Shown one piece after another: positions 32,753 through 44,243 of a stretch of DNA of 64,000 bases (position 1 is the first letter of the stretch; the number at the start of each line of letters is the position of its first letter). Below the pieces are notes generated by a model that saw only the letters and a program-made list of their open reading frames with translations, ran no database searches and had not been told where the DNA came from. Both the position numbers and the translations under genes were made by a program. This DNA is from Trichosphaerium sp. ATCC 40318 (Eukaryota > Discosea > Flabellinia > Trichosidae): positions 62,001 to 126,000 of the forward strand of contig JALMLS010000461.1 in the NCBI GenBank assembly GCA_038496445.1, given 5' to 3'.

Positions 32753-33403
32753 ATGGCAAAGCGAAAGATATCAGTAGCGCATAGGGAGCGTATAACACTA
32801 TTGTCTGGGTTACCACTTGAGCTATTAGAAAGTGTTTGGAGATCAGAACCTGAAATATACACTAAATGGCCTCAATTATGTTGCAGTTGCGCTAGAACTT
32901 CGAAATACGATGATAATTTAAAGAAACATGGCGTGTGGAACTATTTCTCTTCAGACATCACCAAAAGAGGTAATCACCAAATAGTACAAACAACGGCGTA
33001 CTGTAACGGCCTTCTGGAGGGTAAATGCGCGAAGTATCAACATAACGGCAATCCAGCAGAAATTGCTTGTTTCAAAAAAGGACGAAAACACGGTGAGTAC
33101 AAGATTTGGTGGGCTGATACTGATGTATTGAAAATGCACTGCTTTTATAAACATAGTAAATTACATGGTCGTTACAAGTACTTCAATGAAAGCGGAGATT
33201 TAATGTGTGACTTTAATTATGAAAATGGAGAAAAACATGGAAAGTGTACTAGTACTGTTTATAGACAGACTTTGGTAATCAACTATGAACATGGTAAGAA
33301 GCACGGCGAATGTGATACTAGGTATAATGGAAGGTGGCTTTATAATCACGGTGTTCCTATCCAACAAGTTGATGGTCATAATAAATACCGAGTGTTACAC
33401 TAG
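32753..33403 (+). CDS. F-box-like protein with MORN repeats
   Basis: A 216-residue intronless ORF. The N-terminus has an F-box-like segment (LSGLPLELLESVW...PQLCCSCARTS). The remainder is MORN-type (MORN_2) repeats, each with a Gly-x-x-His-Gly signature: KKGRKHGEYKIWW, KHSKLHGRYKYF, ENGEKHGKC, EHGKKHGECDTRY. Similar F-box/MORN proteins are numerous in some protists and giant viruses, so past transfer is possible but not shown. It is single copy here, though a decayed relative lies at 58561-58809. It sits between the tRNA candidate and E, an insertion relative to the left arm. Confidence 0.75.
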   Translation: MAKRKISVAHRERITLLSGLPLELLESVWRSEPEIYTKWPQLCCSCARTSKYDDNLKKHGVWNYFSSDITKRGNHQIVQTTAYCNGLLEGKCAKYQHNGNPAEIACFKKGRKHGEYKIWWADTDVLKMHCFYKHSKLHGRYKYFNESGDLMCDFNYENGEKHGKCTSTVYRQTLVINYEHGKKHGECDTRYNGRWLYNHGVPIQQVDGHNKYRVLH

Positions 33404-33605
33404 CAGCTTTTTTTTGACATACTGTGTTTTACGTTCGGAATCTAATAAGAATACCTAAGGAAAAGGTACTATGCCAATTTTTAGTCGAACATTGAGAGCT
33501 ATCATAGGAATTGGCTACCTGTATTCAATGCTTTGCCGTAATAAAACTATTGAAATACACAGAGCTTGGTGTTTATTCTTAAAATACAAACTATTTACAA
33601 AGTTT

Positions 33606-34458
33606 TTAAGAGTCAGATTCAGAATCAGAATCAGAGTCGTCTTTCTTTTTGCCCTTAGGAGCTTCAGCGTTCTCAACAACTTGTTGATATCCTGCTTGTA
33701 ATTGTGGATCATCGAATTTTTGAAGAGAGGCACCAGTGAGGCTTGTTTTGTTCTTTCCAGCGAGTTTAGTGTACTTCCTTAACATCTTGGCAAAAGGTAC
33801 AATATTCTTGCGACCAACAGAGAAGCATAATATGACTTTACTTACTCCTTTATCGCGAGGTACCAAACGGACCTTTACAACACAATGTTAGATGGCATAC
33901 TAAGAGTGTTGTTTAAAAACAATTAAAAGCGCTTACCATATCTCTTTGGGTTGGACCTGTTGCCTTCTTTTGACCCATGACATATTTTTGATCCCCATTG
34001 AGAATGAGAGTGATACAGTGACTTGGAAAACCAATTGGTCCTACACCAAATAAGCAACTGTCTCAGAACTTTAAACGAACAAAAAGAATGATTTTTACAC
34101 TCACCTCTTTGACCACTGTAGATGATTAAGTAGACTGTTTCTGGACGTCCACCAGGTTTATTCTCAATAAGAAGATTCATGTAACTTGTTTTGTAAGCCG
34201 CTTGAACAAGAGACATGCCTATTTTGTATCTGAACTGATGAAATGGCCAATAACCGATTGCTTGATATTCTGTTTTTCCTTTGATAGCTTTCGTTAATCT
34301 TTCAATTGTTGGTACAACTTCATGGATATTGTTTTGATTGTAGAAAAGATCTTTGCCAATCTATTGTATCATTGGTAAACAAACACGAATAACAAGGAAA
34401 AAAAAATAAAACTGTTTTACCAAGCACATGTTGAAATCTATCACGTACTTGAGTCATT
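33606..34458 (-). CDS. Unknown protein E, acidic Ser/Asp tail (right copy)
   Basis: Nearly identical to 13440-14301, including the nine-base first exon (MTQ), introns and the DSDSDSESDS end. Among visible changes, the KKNGRPET segment is KPGGRPET here, and GISKVILC is GVSKVILC. All introns keep GT...AG and the frame is open, so it looks functional. It is divergent from the right G gene rather than from the four-TM gene, showing that the order was changed during duplication. Confidence 0.75.
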
Positions 34459-35000
34459 GTTCTTTATTGTTTGGAGGAGTTTGTTTTTGTTCTGTTGATG
34501 TGTTTGTGTTTGTGTGTAAGAGATTATGTAGTTAAGTTGACGCAGGAAATATTCACGTGAAGTTCACCAGATTAAGGAAAAAAGATCACATCATCCTCAT
34601 GAAAAGAAAGCAAAATGATTCCCCGGTAAATTGATATTCCCCTGTACTCTTTAAATGAATATTAAACTGGTTTGGAGAAATCGTGTTTTATCGTGTAATT
34701 TATCACGCACATTATCACAAAAGTCACGTGATGGCTTATATGGCGAAATTAAAGAATAATTGAGTCCCTTGAGAGGTTCCTTAGGTTCTGTGTAGGTTTT
34801 GAAAGTGAAAGTTCGTGTGATCACTTTTTTGAGGAGAAGGCAAACATTCAAAAAAACACCGAGAATAACATTGACTCATTTACCTCGCGCTTAACAAACA
34901 TAAACAAAACAAAACAACAACAACAGCAACAACAACCTCTTAACAAGTGCGAATAGAGAATACACTTTACATTCAAAAACTAACTTGCAGCGGATAGAAA
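34459..35000. promoter_or_regulatory. Divergent promoter between E and G (right arm)
   Basis: Combines the E promoter (copy of 13020-13439, to about 34880) with the G promoter (copy of 16876-16990, including the CAA repeat). The junction at about 34885-34900 marks a rearrangement breakpoint relative to the left arm. CACGTG boxes near 34555 and 34726. Confidence 0.6.
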
Positions 35001-35859
35001 ATGTCTCAAAAAGAATACACTAAACTGTACAAAGAAGCCCTAAAGGACAATTTGGAAAAAGCCATCAAGTTGTTTAAGGAAACTGTTCCTAAAGCTGACA
35101 GGACAGAACTTGCACAAGCGATTGAGGAGCAAAAAAAGACATTAAAGGAAAAAGGGACTGAAATCACGAAAGTGAAACCAGTTACTGACAAAGATTTCGG
35201 CCGGGCACAACGTGGAAATAAATGCCAAAAAGCTTTGATCAAAATTTGGTATTGCTACTTTTCGTAAGTACCCTTCTCCCTTTGCTTTCTCTAAAAGCGT
35301 TTATCACTGACTCTGTATTGTCACTTAGGTATGGTTTTGAAAATGATTGGGATTCCTGATGAGATTGCTGGCGGAGCTGCTGAGGAACTAATGAATGGAG
35401 AAGAAGATCCTAAAGAAAAGTTCAAGAAAGCTTTCTTAGCTATCAAGAAAGTACGTAAACTATATACATGCACCTGTGGGTAGCACACACTAACAGTCAT
35501 CGTTTAGGCGACAAGTGAAAAAGGGAAAGCTAAAGCAATCATTGGATTCATAAAGGCAATATCAACGAAAAAAATACTGAAAGCTCTCAAGAACCAATTC
35601 AAGAAGCACTCAACGAAAACAAAGTAAGTACACACGATCGAAGCAGTTTTTTGAAATTGTTGCTAATCCTTTTTGTTTCAGACTCAAATGGTTGAAATGG
35701 GGATTGATTCTTACTGCTAAACTGGTTGCCATCTTTGCAACTGATGGAGTCGCATTGATTGCTATGATTATATTGGCACTGTTTGATGCTGCAAAGTGGG
35801 TAACAGCTCTAAACGCTGTTAGAAAAGAATGCTTCAAAAAGAGTACAACCACTACGTGA
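35001..35859 (+). pseudogene. Unknown protein G (right copy), frameshifted
   Basis: Copy of 16024-16875. Exon 1 is identical to about residue 80, then CAAAATTTGG here replaces CAAATTTGG in the left copy. The extra A turns ALIKFGIATFR into ALIKIWYCYFS and shifts the frame. Downstream exons (MIGIPDEIAGGAAEEL; LKWLKWGLILTAKLVAIFATDGVAL) are intact, with one conservative change (WVTAL for WITAL). Either a recent pseudogene or a homopolymer sequencing error. Confidence 0.7.
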
Positions 35860-36006
35860 ATCAGCAAGCAACGTTTTATTCAATAAAGCAATTTCCATTT
35901 ACGAACAGTATAATTTCTTTAACCATCAAGGTTTTCAATGTGTAGTACTGGTCAACAATTGTAGTACTTTCGTCAAAAAACAGTCTCTGTAGTTTAGTTA
36001 CAACGT

Positions 36007-37618
36007 ATGCTCAACGGATTCGAAGTTATAAGTAAATTGTCAGTGTATGTGCTTTGTTTGATCTATTTTTACTCAAAATGCGTTTGTTTAAAGGAATACC
36101 CAGCTTTTCAAATGCAAACAGACGAAAACAGGAAAAATTGTAGTGATTAGAACAGTTGATCTACATTGTCAAGAGGAAATAGACTTCTATCATGATAAAC
36201 TCAAATTTCTAAGCCTCAAAAGCAGTCATTCGTACTTTGCGAAGATAATACGCACTGAGGCTAAATCAAAACTGACTTACGTACAACGCTTTTCTCGATT
36301 CAAAAAAACCAAAGGACGATTAATGTCAGGTTTTGTTACTTAGTAATTGCCATTTTCCACGTGAGCTTCAGCTATTGTGTGGTATCGGGATAGCATATAA
36401 AGATCTCAAGTGTACGCAAAGTCCTTATGAGATTGATATTAAACAATGTGCAAAGCAACAGAGTGCCCACAATGGTAGTTACTAGTAGCAAAGCTTACAT
36501 AACTTTGGCTTCTTATTTTTTGTTTGTTCTTTCTCACTTTCGTTGTTTAAAAAGGTAGTCTCCAAGTATCATAAATTTGGTTCATTTGAGGACATAATCA
36601 AGAGGAATCAGTCTCCTCTGAGTGAATCACAGATTGCTCTTGTATTGTTTTGTACTCTCTCTGCTTTGAAGATACTCCACAAACATGACATAAGATACAG
36701 GCAAATTGGTGCTCGTATGTTGTACTTTTGTGCTCTTTTAATACTACACACTCATTGTCACCGTTTAACTGAACTTACTCTGTTGTTTGTGTTTTAAGGA
36801 AAGATATTCTTAACTTGTTCATTTCAAGTTAAAATAGGTACAAACACTTTTCTGCTGTGACAACAGTTTAGTTATCTTATGGTAATACTTATTCCTAGGT
36901 GGCTTGTTGAAACCTGGTCATGATCTAATGAAGGTGCACACAGTTTTATTTTTGTTGATACAGATTGTAACGTTCATCACAGAAATTATTTCCAGCAGCT
37001 TTGTGGATGGCACCTGAAGAGTTAGTAGCAGAAAGGACTACTGTACTTTTACATATGTAAAGGAGTATATTATAACACGCCATTAGTTTAAGACTGATAT
37101 GTGGTCACTTGGTATCACTGCAATAGAGCTCGCTGAGATTTATCCACCTGGGGCCGATATATTTACATGGCAGGTATTTCTTCGCTCATATGTTTTTTTG
37201 TAATGTTCTTTTTTTAACTGCATGTAGTTTTTCGAGTGTATCCTGAATGATCCACCACCAACTTTGAATGAAGAAGAAAAATGGAGTACTAGATTTACAG
37301 AATTTATGAGTAAGGTACTCATCAAAGATCGTGAGAACCGATACTCAGTTTCAGATGCTTTAAATGTATGTCAATCCTACTTTTTTTATTATTATTGGAT
37401 CAGAAATGACACTAATAGGATCCTTTCATACACCAGTGTTTGGGACAGAATACGGATATTCTAAGGTGTTTGATAAAACAGAAGAGAAAGAAAACCAAGA
37501 AAAAATAAACTTGTTCAATGCTGTAGGCTTTGTAAATACTGTGGTTATGCAAAAGGTTTCTGCAGTGTCTTGCCTATGTTTAGCGTTGTTGTGTAAGCGC
37601 CAGTTAAGAAGCTCCTAA
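36007..37618 (+). CDS. Ste20/MST-like pseudokinase (right copy)
   Basis: Copy of 14596-15880 with the same losses (VVIRTVDL, YRQIGARKIFL, VKIGG). It differs in carrying about 220 extra bases in the intron near 36290-36520, where an ORF continues in part (YVQRFSRFKKTKGR) and may be an additional or decayed exon. The left copy's stop (TAA) is CAA here, so the C-terminus is extended by about 40 residues to 37616-37618 (EKINLFNAVGFVN and on). Non-catalytic residues are conserved between the copies, supporting selection on a non-enzymatic fold. Confidence 0.7.
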
Positions 37619-37631
37619 TGACACAAAATCC

Positions 37632-37800
37632 GGCAAAGATCTTTTCTACAATCAAAACAATATCCATGAAGTTGTACCAACAATTGAAAGATTAACGAAA
37701 GCTATCAAAGGAAGACAGAATATCAAGCCATCGGTTAAGAGCATGCCTCTTACACAACCGATTTTATCATTGGTAAAGAAGACGAACAATGAGCTAACTA
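37632..37800 (+). pseudogene. Inverted relic of gene E
   Basis: About 105 bases match the start of E exon 2 (GKDLFYNQNNIHEVVPTIERL), with a one-base loss in the GKTEY region, followed by traces of E intron 1 in reverse orientation (TTTATCATTGGTAAA). The adjacent E promoter copy (37845-38220) points the other way, so an internal inversion killed this copy. Confidence 0.8.
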
Positions 37801-37844
37801 TTTTCCCGGCACGTGCTGCTTAAATATCGAAACCTGAGTCATTG

Positions 37845-38263
37845 TTTTTGTTCTGTTGATGTGCTTGTGTTTGTGTGTAAGAGATTATGTAGTTAAGTTG
37901 ACGCAGGAAATATTCACGTGAAGTTCATTAGATTAAGGAAAAAAAATCACATCATCTTCGATGAAAAATGATTCCCCGGTAAATTGATATTCCCCTGTAC
38001 TCTGAAAAATGAATATTAAACTGGTTTGGAGAAATCGTGTTTTGTTGTGTAATTTATCACGCATACTAGGTTTGTTATGACTCAATTACAGTGTAATCGA
38101 GTCCCTAAGAGATTTGGTACGTTTTATGTTGGTTCTTGAAGGTGTAAGTTCACGTGATCAATTTTTTAATGTCAGGCAAACGTTAAAATAAAAAGACCGA
38201 GACTAACATTGACTCATGTAATATAAATACAAAGCATACAAGTACCAAGATATACAACCACAT
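37845..38263. promoter_or_regulatory. Third copy of the E/four-TM promoter region
   Basis: Inverted copy of 12977-13430, now upstream only of the right four-TM gene. More diverged than 34459-34880. CACGTG near 37917 and 38153. Confidence 0.6.
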
Positions 38264-41200
38264 ATGACAGATAATCATGGCATTACCGCTAGCGGTAATT
38301 GGAACACTGAGCCAAACGCAGACTTCATTGTACGAGCACAAACAGAACACTTCCAAAAAAAAAAGTTGTTCCGTTTTAATGTGTCTGACTTGTGCTTGTA
38401 GAATAACGAAACAGTGTCATACACGGAAAATCCCCAGGATCATATACGTATGTAACTACTTTAGTGTCCGGGAAAAAATAAAAACCGGGTTAATTAACTT
38501 TTACAACAGGTTTGAGTGGGTTGCTCCGTAAAGATTCTCCAAAGGATTCAAAGCCAAAAAAGAAGATTAAAAAAACGTACGCTTGCTGCAAAGAAGATCG
38601 CTTCTAAAGATTTTATGTAGCGCCCAAAAAAGGACCCAAAAACATCCAGATAATGAGCAAGCCAATCAGTCGCCTAAGAGCAAGAAGAAGTCCTCATTGA
38701 AATCTGGGTAAGTGATGAGCACGTGACCTTTCTAAAAACGAACCACAAACTTTTCTTCTGTAGTTCGTTAGTTCATAAAGCAAGGGCAGCATTGCCTGAA
38801 GTATCTCCAAAAAGCAGCCGGAAAGAAACAGGTGATGGCCCACTTATTGATAGAAAGCAGTCTACAAAGAAAAGCAAAGTCTCATCATCGTCTAAGCGCC
38901 TTGCAGCCTCAGGAAAGAAAGCACCTACTAGAAATCAAGAAGCTACAAACAATAACAGAAACACGCAGTCGAATGCTACAAGCACCCACAACACACCATC
39001 GAATGAGAATAGTATTTACCCTCAAATACCTAATCAAAGGAGAACAGTGAGTACTGACCGAATAGTTTAACAATTATATATCTAACTGTACCGCTTAGCC
39101 ACCACCGCCACCAGGATTGGTAGCGCCTCCACCACCAATGACTACACCACCTCAACCTCCAGCAATAGTTTATGGTGATACTAACAATCAAGTCCAATTC
39201 TCACAGCCTGTACCTCAACGTGTTGAATATAGTGATGACTCATATGAAGACGAAGAAGAAAATGACAGCGCACAACATATTCAACAGAATAGTTACACCA
39301 AAGGTGGTAGACGAAAAAACAAGAGAAAGTTTGGATCTCAGAAACATCCTAAGTATGTTGGTACAAAAGCGAACGGCTGCAGGATGTTCTGGCATATGTA
39401 CATTGGTACATTATTGATACTCTTGTACGTAACTCTTCGTTCATTCTCAGATTTATAACTTTCTACTTAAAGGGGTTCCAATATCTTGTTTTTGAACAAC
39501 CTAAGTCAGAACGCTGAGTCAACAAAGACACTCATATTGAATAATTGTTTGGATCTTGAGATCACTTCAACAAGTGTCGTAAACACTCACGTGGCATTGG
39601 CAGAAACTTCGAATGCTTTCATATCAGATGCTATAACAACAGGAGCTACAGTTGGTTTAGACTTAGCTCTAGATGGTGTTTTCGTTGCAGTTGACGTACG
39701 CTTTAACTTCTTCACTTTTCATCGCATTAAGTTGTCACAATTCTAACAATAATGCCTTCAGGTCGCAATATATATTATTTCAGGGAAAATGAGAATATTC
39801 CTATGTGGTTATGACGCAATGGTTCTTATATTCAATCCACTGTAAGCGCAACTTGTGAAATCCCACATTTTTAACCATCAAATGTAGTAACGAGTTATTG
39901 GAATCAACATTAAATACATTGGAAAGTACAGCCAATACAATCACCGGTGTCTTTGGTTTTAAAAGATCTGTGGAACAACTGAGTGATGAAGAACTTGAAG
40001 CAATTCTAAAAGATGTTACAGATGAACTTGACGCGACATCTAACGAAATAGAATTTTTCAATAACTCTACTGTGAACAACACTGGATTGACCAATATTGG
40101 ATTTAATGAAAGTGAAATTGAGTTTACTCCAGTAGCGCCTCAATCTGTACGTACCTTGTCTGTTTTATATTGCGTGATTGATGTGTTTTAAAGGGTTTGT
40201 TTCTACCAGCTTCAGATGAGATTGAAGAAGCTTTAGCAGACTTTGTCAAAGGACTTCTTGATGATCTCTTAACAGACGAAGTTGAAGCTATCAAGTGAGT
40301 ATTTAGTCAACTAATTTGTACTCCAGTCTCTTTCTTACTTTTTTCTTAAAGGCAAGACGTTATAAACGCTTCAATTGTTCCTTTCGCAGTACCAGAATAC
40401 AATGAGATACAATTTTGTGATGATTTGGACTTTGAACCTTACGACGATGCTGTCAATATTGTTCGTTACATTTCATTTGGTGCAATCATTCTCAACATCA
40501 TTGCAATCTTTGGAACTTGGGCATTCTTGTATTATTCAAATGAAGTAACTCGGTGGTTAAACAACAGAAAAAAAATCAAAGAAATTGATAGACGTCCACG
40601 GTAAGAATACAATGAACATTTTGGAACACAGATTACAACATAAAACTGATCTCTGTTTGTAGTAAAAAACCAGAAGAAGTACCAACTTTGTATTGTATTG
40701 AATTTCTCATCTGGAAGCCTGCTATTGCACTTGTTGCTATCTCTATTCTTACAATTATATTCTTCCATGCATATCTCGCTGGTCTCAACGCAGCGTCATC
40801 TGAAATAGATAAATGGATTGATACAGATGTAAGGGCGTTTGCTGAAGATGTAAGAGTTGAAGTGAACCAATTGATTGTCAGTGCAAATGATATCTATGCT
40901 CAAAATCTGACTGATGTACGTTTTACTGCTTCAACTCTTAGTGCTCACGTGATATCTAGTCTTTACTCGAAACTAAACAGAACTTAAACAACGGAATGGT
41001 GTCTGTAGATAGGGCTCTGAATAGCCTTGCGGATCGAATAGTAGAAGTACAAGAGTAAGCATTAGATACAATCTTGTATATCCTTATTAACGGTTCTTTA
41101 GTCAGTTCGCAGATGAACTTGCGAAATTTATCACAACTTTCTTAGCAGATATATTTGAAGGCTTGTTATCTTGTCTTCTAAGAATTGATGACATAGTTAA

Positions 41201-41606
41201 TATTTTACGGTATGTTAAAACACTTTGTCACTATAAATAAATCAATCTTACTTTTTGTAGTGCTGTTGGACCAGGTCTGTCACTGATTACTGATTTAATT
41301 ATTCCATCGAGTTTCAGTCTTCCAGACGTCCCAACTGTCAGTAACTCTACAGTTGACACATTTGTAGATAGAACACGTACGTCATGTTTTAATCTGGCAC
41401 TCAAAGTTGTCTCTAACATTTGAACTTTAGAAGCAAATGTTAATGCATTTATTGATGGACAAACAGCTTTTGTTGCAGTTGAACTAGGAAATGCTTACGC
41501 TTTGCTATTTTATACATTTCTCATAGTTATCACTGGCGCCAGTATATGGTTTTATTATATACGTCGTTCTAAAAAAGTAACCATGAAGGGAAGCGACAAT
41601 GTGTAA
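38264..41606 (+). CDS. Prm1/prominin-like four-TM membrane protein (right copy)
   Basis: Copy of 9675-12976: ATG at 38264, stop at 41604-41606. Disordered basic tail (PKSKKKSSLKS, KQSTKKSKVSSSSKRLAAS), PPPPMTTPPQPP, acidic EDEEENDS, four TMs, two outer loops with sequons, ending KKVTMKGSDNV. Exon junctions are conserved. The first exon diverges after ADFIV, where the left copy's frame is not kept, so that stretch is probably intronic in both. Outer-loop residues vary more (NAFISDAITTGATVGLDL against NAFISDTIKTGTTSGLDL; LESTANTITGVFGF against LKDTGDKIKGAFGF) than TM residues, suggesting relaxed or diversifying selection in the exposed part. Confidence 0.6.
38282..38299. repeat. Perfect 18-bp palindrome (second copy)
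   Basis: ATTACCGCTAGCGGTAAT, same place in the right four-TM gene as 12941-12958. Confidence 0.9.
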
Positions 41607-41649
41607 AAACAAACACAAAATATGAAACTAATGTAAATAAATTATAAAG

Positions 41650-42037
41650 CTTACTAAGACAGCACATTTTATTTGCTATCAAATACATTGGATCTGATGG
41701 ATAGCCTATTCATTTTTAAGCACTGTGATATTTTCATCCATGTGCGTCATCGACATATGGCTATCTCAATTTTTCATAAGAAATCCATCTCAGTTGCCAT
41801 GGCAAACTTGAGCTTTACCATATGTTGTATTAATACAACGATGTCTTGCTTGGCATACAAATTCACGACCTTATCCTTGTCAAGCATAGTCCATTTTTGC
41901 ACCAGTTTTGCACTTATAATACTTAGCGCTTGTTGGAAAGTGGCGTTGGTACAGTTTAGCTCACAGTTAAGTTGAGCTTCACGGCGATCGTTAAGTTTTG
42001 TTGAATAACGTAAACAAGGCCTTACCGATGTCAACAC
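41650..42037 (-). CDS. Possible small unknown protein
   Basis: An open frame at 41774-42037 reads as a plausible helical protein (FQQALSIISAKLVQKWTMLDKD, DIVVLIQHMVKLKFAMATEMDFL). No family recognised, and it overlaps the upstream region and first codons of the AprA-like gene on the other strand. It could be chance. Confidence 0.25.
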
Positions 42038-44099
42038 ACATCCTCCTGTTATTAATTATAGGAGCATCTTTAGCGCTTAAATCAAACCCGCTAAAAGAGT
42101 ATGTATTCTCACCAGACCCAACGTATGTCACGTTTCCTCTATTAATTAGCACTTATATATTTCAAGCTACAAATGGGAAAAAGTTTCCTCATTCACTGGG
42201 CCAGGTTTCAATGCAGATGTATTGAAATTAACTTCTCAAACGTGGTTAAAACCTGATGAGGTGTCCGAAACAGTTTGGGAGCATTATCTTGTAATGTAGG
42301 CACAACAAAAGCAATTTTTTTTTTTTCGAACACTTTTCTTCCAAACAGCGTTTCAATCACGTGATATTCTAAAAATTACGTCAAGCGCTACACCAGACGT
42401 AGTAAAATACGATAATGCTTTTCTTTACGTTACAGGAAGTTCAAATCCACTAGGTAACCCACCAACAACGTACGAAGACTGTCTTTATCGTCCCTGGACT
42501 AATGGCTTGTTATAGGATTGATCCAATAGCCTTGCCAATTTTAATGGAAAGTTCGGTTGTGGCTATCTTATATCAAGTACCAAACCAGCCGTTGGTATTC
42601 GCAGATGATCCTAAAGGACCACTAAAGAGATATGAAGGTAAACGGTTAAAGTTCAAAAAACCTTTCGCCAAAAATAATTTTTTAAGATGCTCTGATCGCT
42701 TTCACTTGGTGGGATTTTGCACATAACCTAGACCCTATGATCGTACGTACTTAGGGTTGGCGACAGCATTAAAAAGATCCTAAGACATTTTATTAAAAGC
42801 TGGCAAGATTGCCAATGGTAAAATCGGTTGTTAAAGCAATGGACGCAGTCCAAGAGTATTTCCAAAAGAAACAATCAAATGTAGAAATTAATACATTTGT
42901 TGTCGCTGGTGCATCCAAGCGCGGGTGGTGAGTTCCTCTTTCGTATTGTGTGCCCATTATTTTTATTGAATCGTTTAGGACTACATGGCTCACGCCTATT
43001 GATGAGCGTGTGATTGGTATTGTACCTGTTGTCATTGATGTTTTGAATGCTGTAAAGTCGATCAACCACCATTGGAGAGTACGTCACACGAGATGTTCCT
43101 GTATTTTTGTTAATATATTTGTTGCTTTAGGTTTATGGATTCTTCAGCTTCGCTTTGAACGACTACGTTGAGATGGGCACTATTGGATGGCTCAATACGG
43201 AAGAGGTTCGAAACAATTTTTTTTTGTGGGATTTTTCTTCTTACTTCCTTAGACTACTGAAATGATGAATATTATCGATCCCTTCGAGTACAGAGACGAA
43301 TTTACTCTACCAAAATATATTGTAAACGCTGCTGGTGATGAGTGAGTGACTTTTGAAAGAACTTATTATTAAATTATTGCATATTTTACTGATCAACACA
43401 ACAGATTCTTCCTACCCGACAGCAGCCAGTTCTACTATGATGAACTCAAAGGAAAGAAAAATATAAGATATGTACCTAATACTGGACACAGTATGGGCGG
43501 AGAAGCTGGTATTTCGGCTGCGTAAGCAATTCTTTGAATTCAGTAAATTATTAACTGGTATTTTTTCAAAATAGCATAAGCGTTGGTACATGGTACTATG
43601 CCTTAATGAACGATATCAGCGTCCCTGAAATATCTTGGGAAATCAATAAACATACTGGAAGAATAGTTGTCAAAACTGAAGTCCTCCCATCGGCAAGTAG
43701 TACTCAAAATTGAAAGACTTAGTTTTAGCTAACAAAACCTTAAACTTTTAGAAAGTCCTAATGTGGCAAGCTTATAATCCAAGAACACGTGATTTCAGAG
43801 CAAATCCTAACCCAATCCCATGGACAAGTACCGAACTAAGACGAGAGAATGATGGAACATACATAGGAAGACCACAAATTCCAGAAGAAGGTATTAAACA
43901 TACATACTTACGAATTGTTTTAAGTTGACTTGTCTTAGGTTGGCGTGCAGCTTTTGTTGAATGTCATTTCAGCATAGATGGCAGAGAGTTTATTCAAACC
44001 TCTGCTGTTTCTGTAGTTCCTGACGTGTTGCCTTTCCCACCTTGCGGATTCCCATGCGAATGTAAAGATGACTGCCCACCTGGACCTCCTGTACACTAG
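42028..44099 (+). CDS. Secreted PhoPQ-activated pathogenicity-related/AprA-like protein
   Basis: Member of the PhoPQ_related family (PF10142), an alpha/beta-hydrolase-like group that includes Dictyostelium AprA, a secreted proliferation repressor. The start at 42028 gives a signal peptide ([18 protein letters not shown]). Motifs in order: [24 protein letters not shown]...[32 protein letters not shown] (putative nucleophile Ser), [61 protein letters not shown] and [12 protein letters not shown]. The C-terminus is Cys/Pro-rich ([18 protein letters not shown]), unusual for the family. About ten short introns. Probably secreted and disulfide-bonded; substrate unknown. Confidence 0.9.
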
Positions 44100-44243
44100 A
44101 TTTAATATGAAATAAATCTAGTTAACTCATTTGCCTATTATTTCTATCCTAAATACAAGTAAACCCAACACTCTTTGTTATTTAGTATTTCCTAATGTTG
44201 AATTTGATGTAGTGCATCGTTAAATAGTACGGTAGTTGTTTAT

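Noticed and set aside
7565-41650. Inverted duplication as an assembly artefact
   Set aside because: Arms differ by substitutions, repeat number, a transposon, a rearranged gene order and a unique MORN/tRNA segment.
41673-41975. Plus-strand ORF downstream of the right four-TM gene
   Set aside because: No motif, and the opposite strand looks more coding-like; no evidence for expression.
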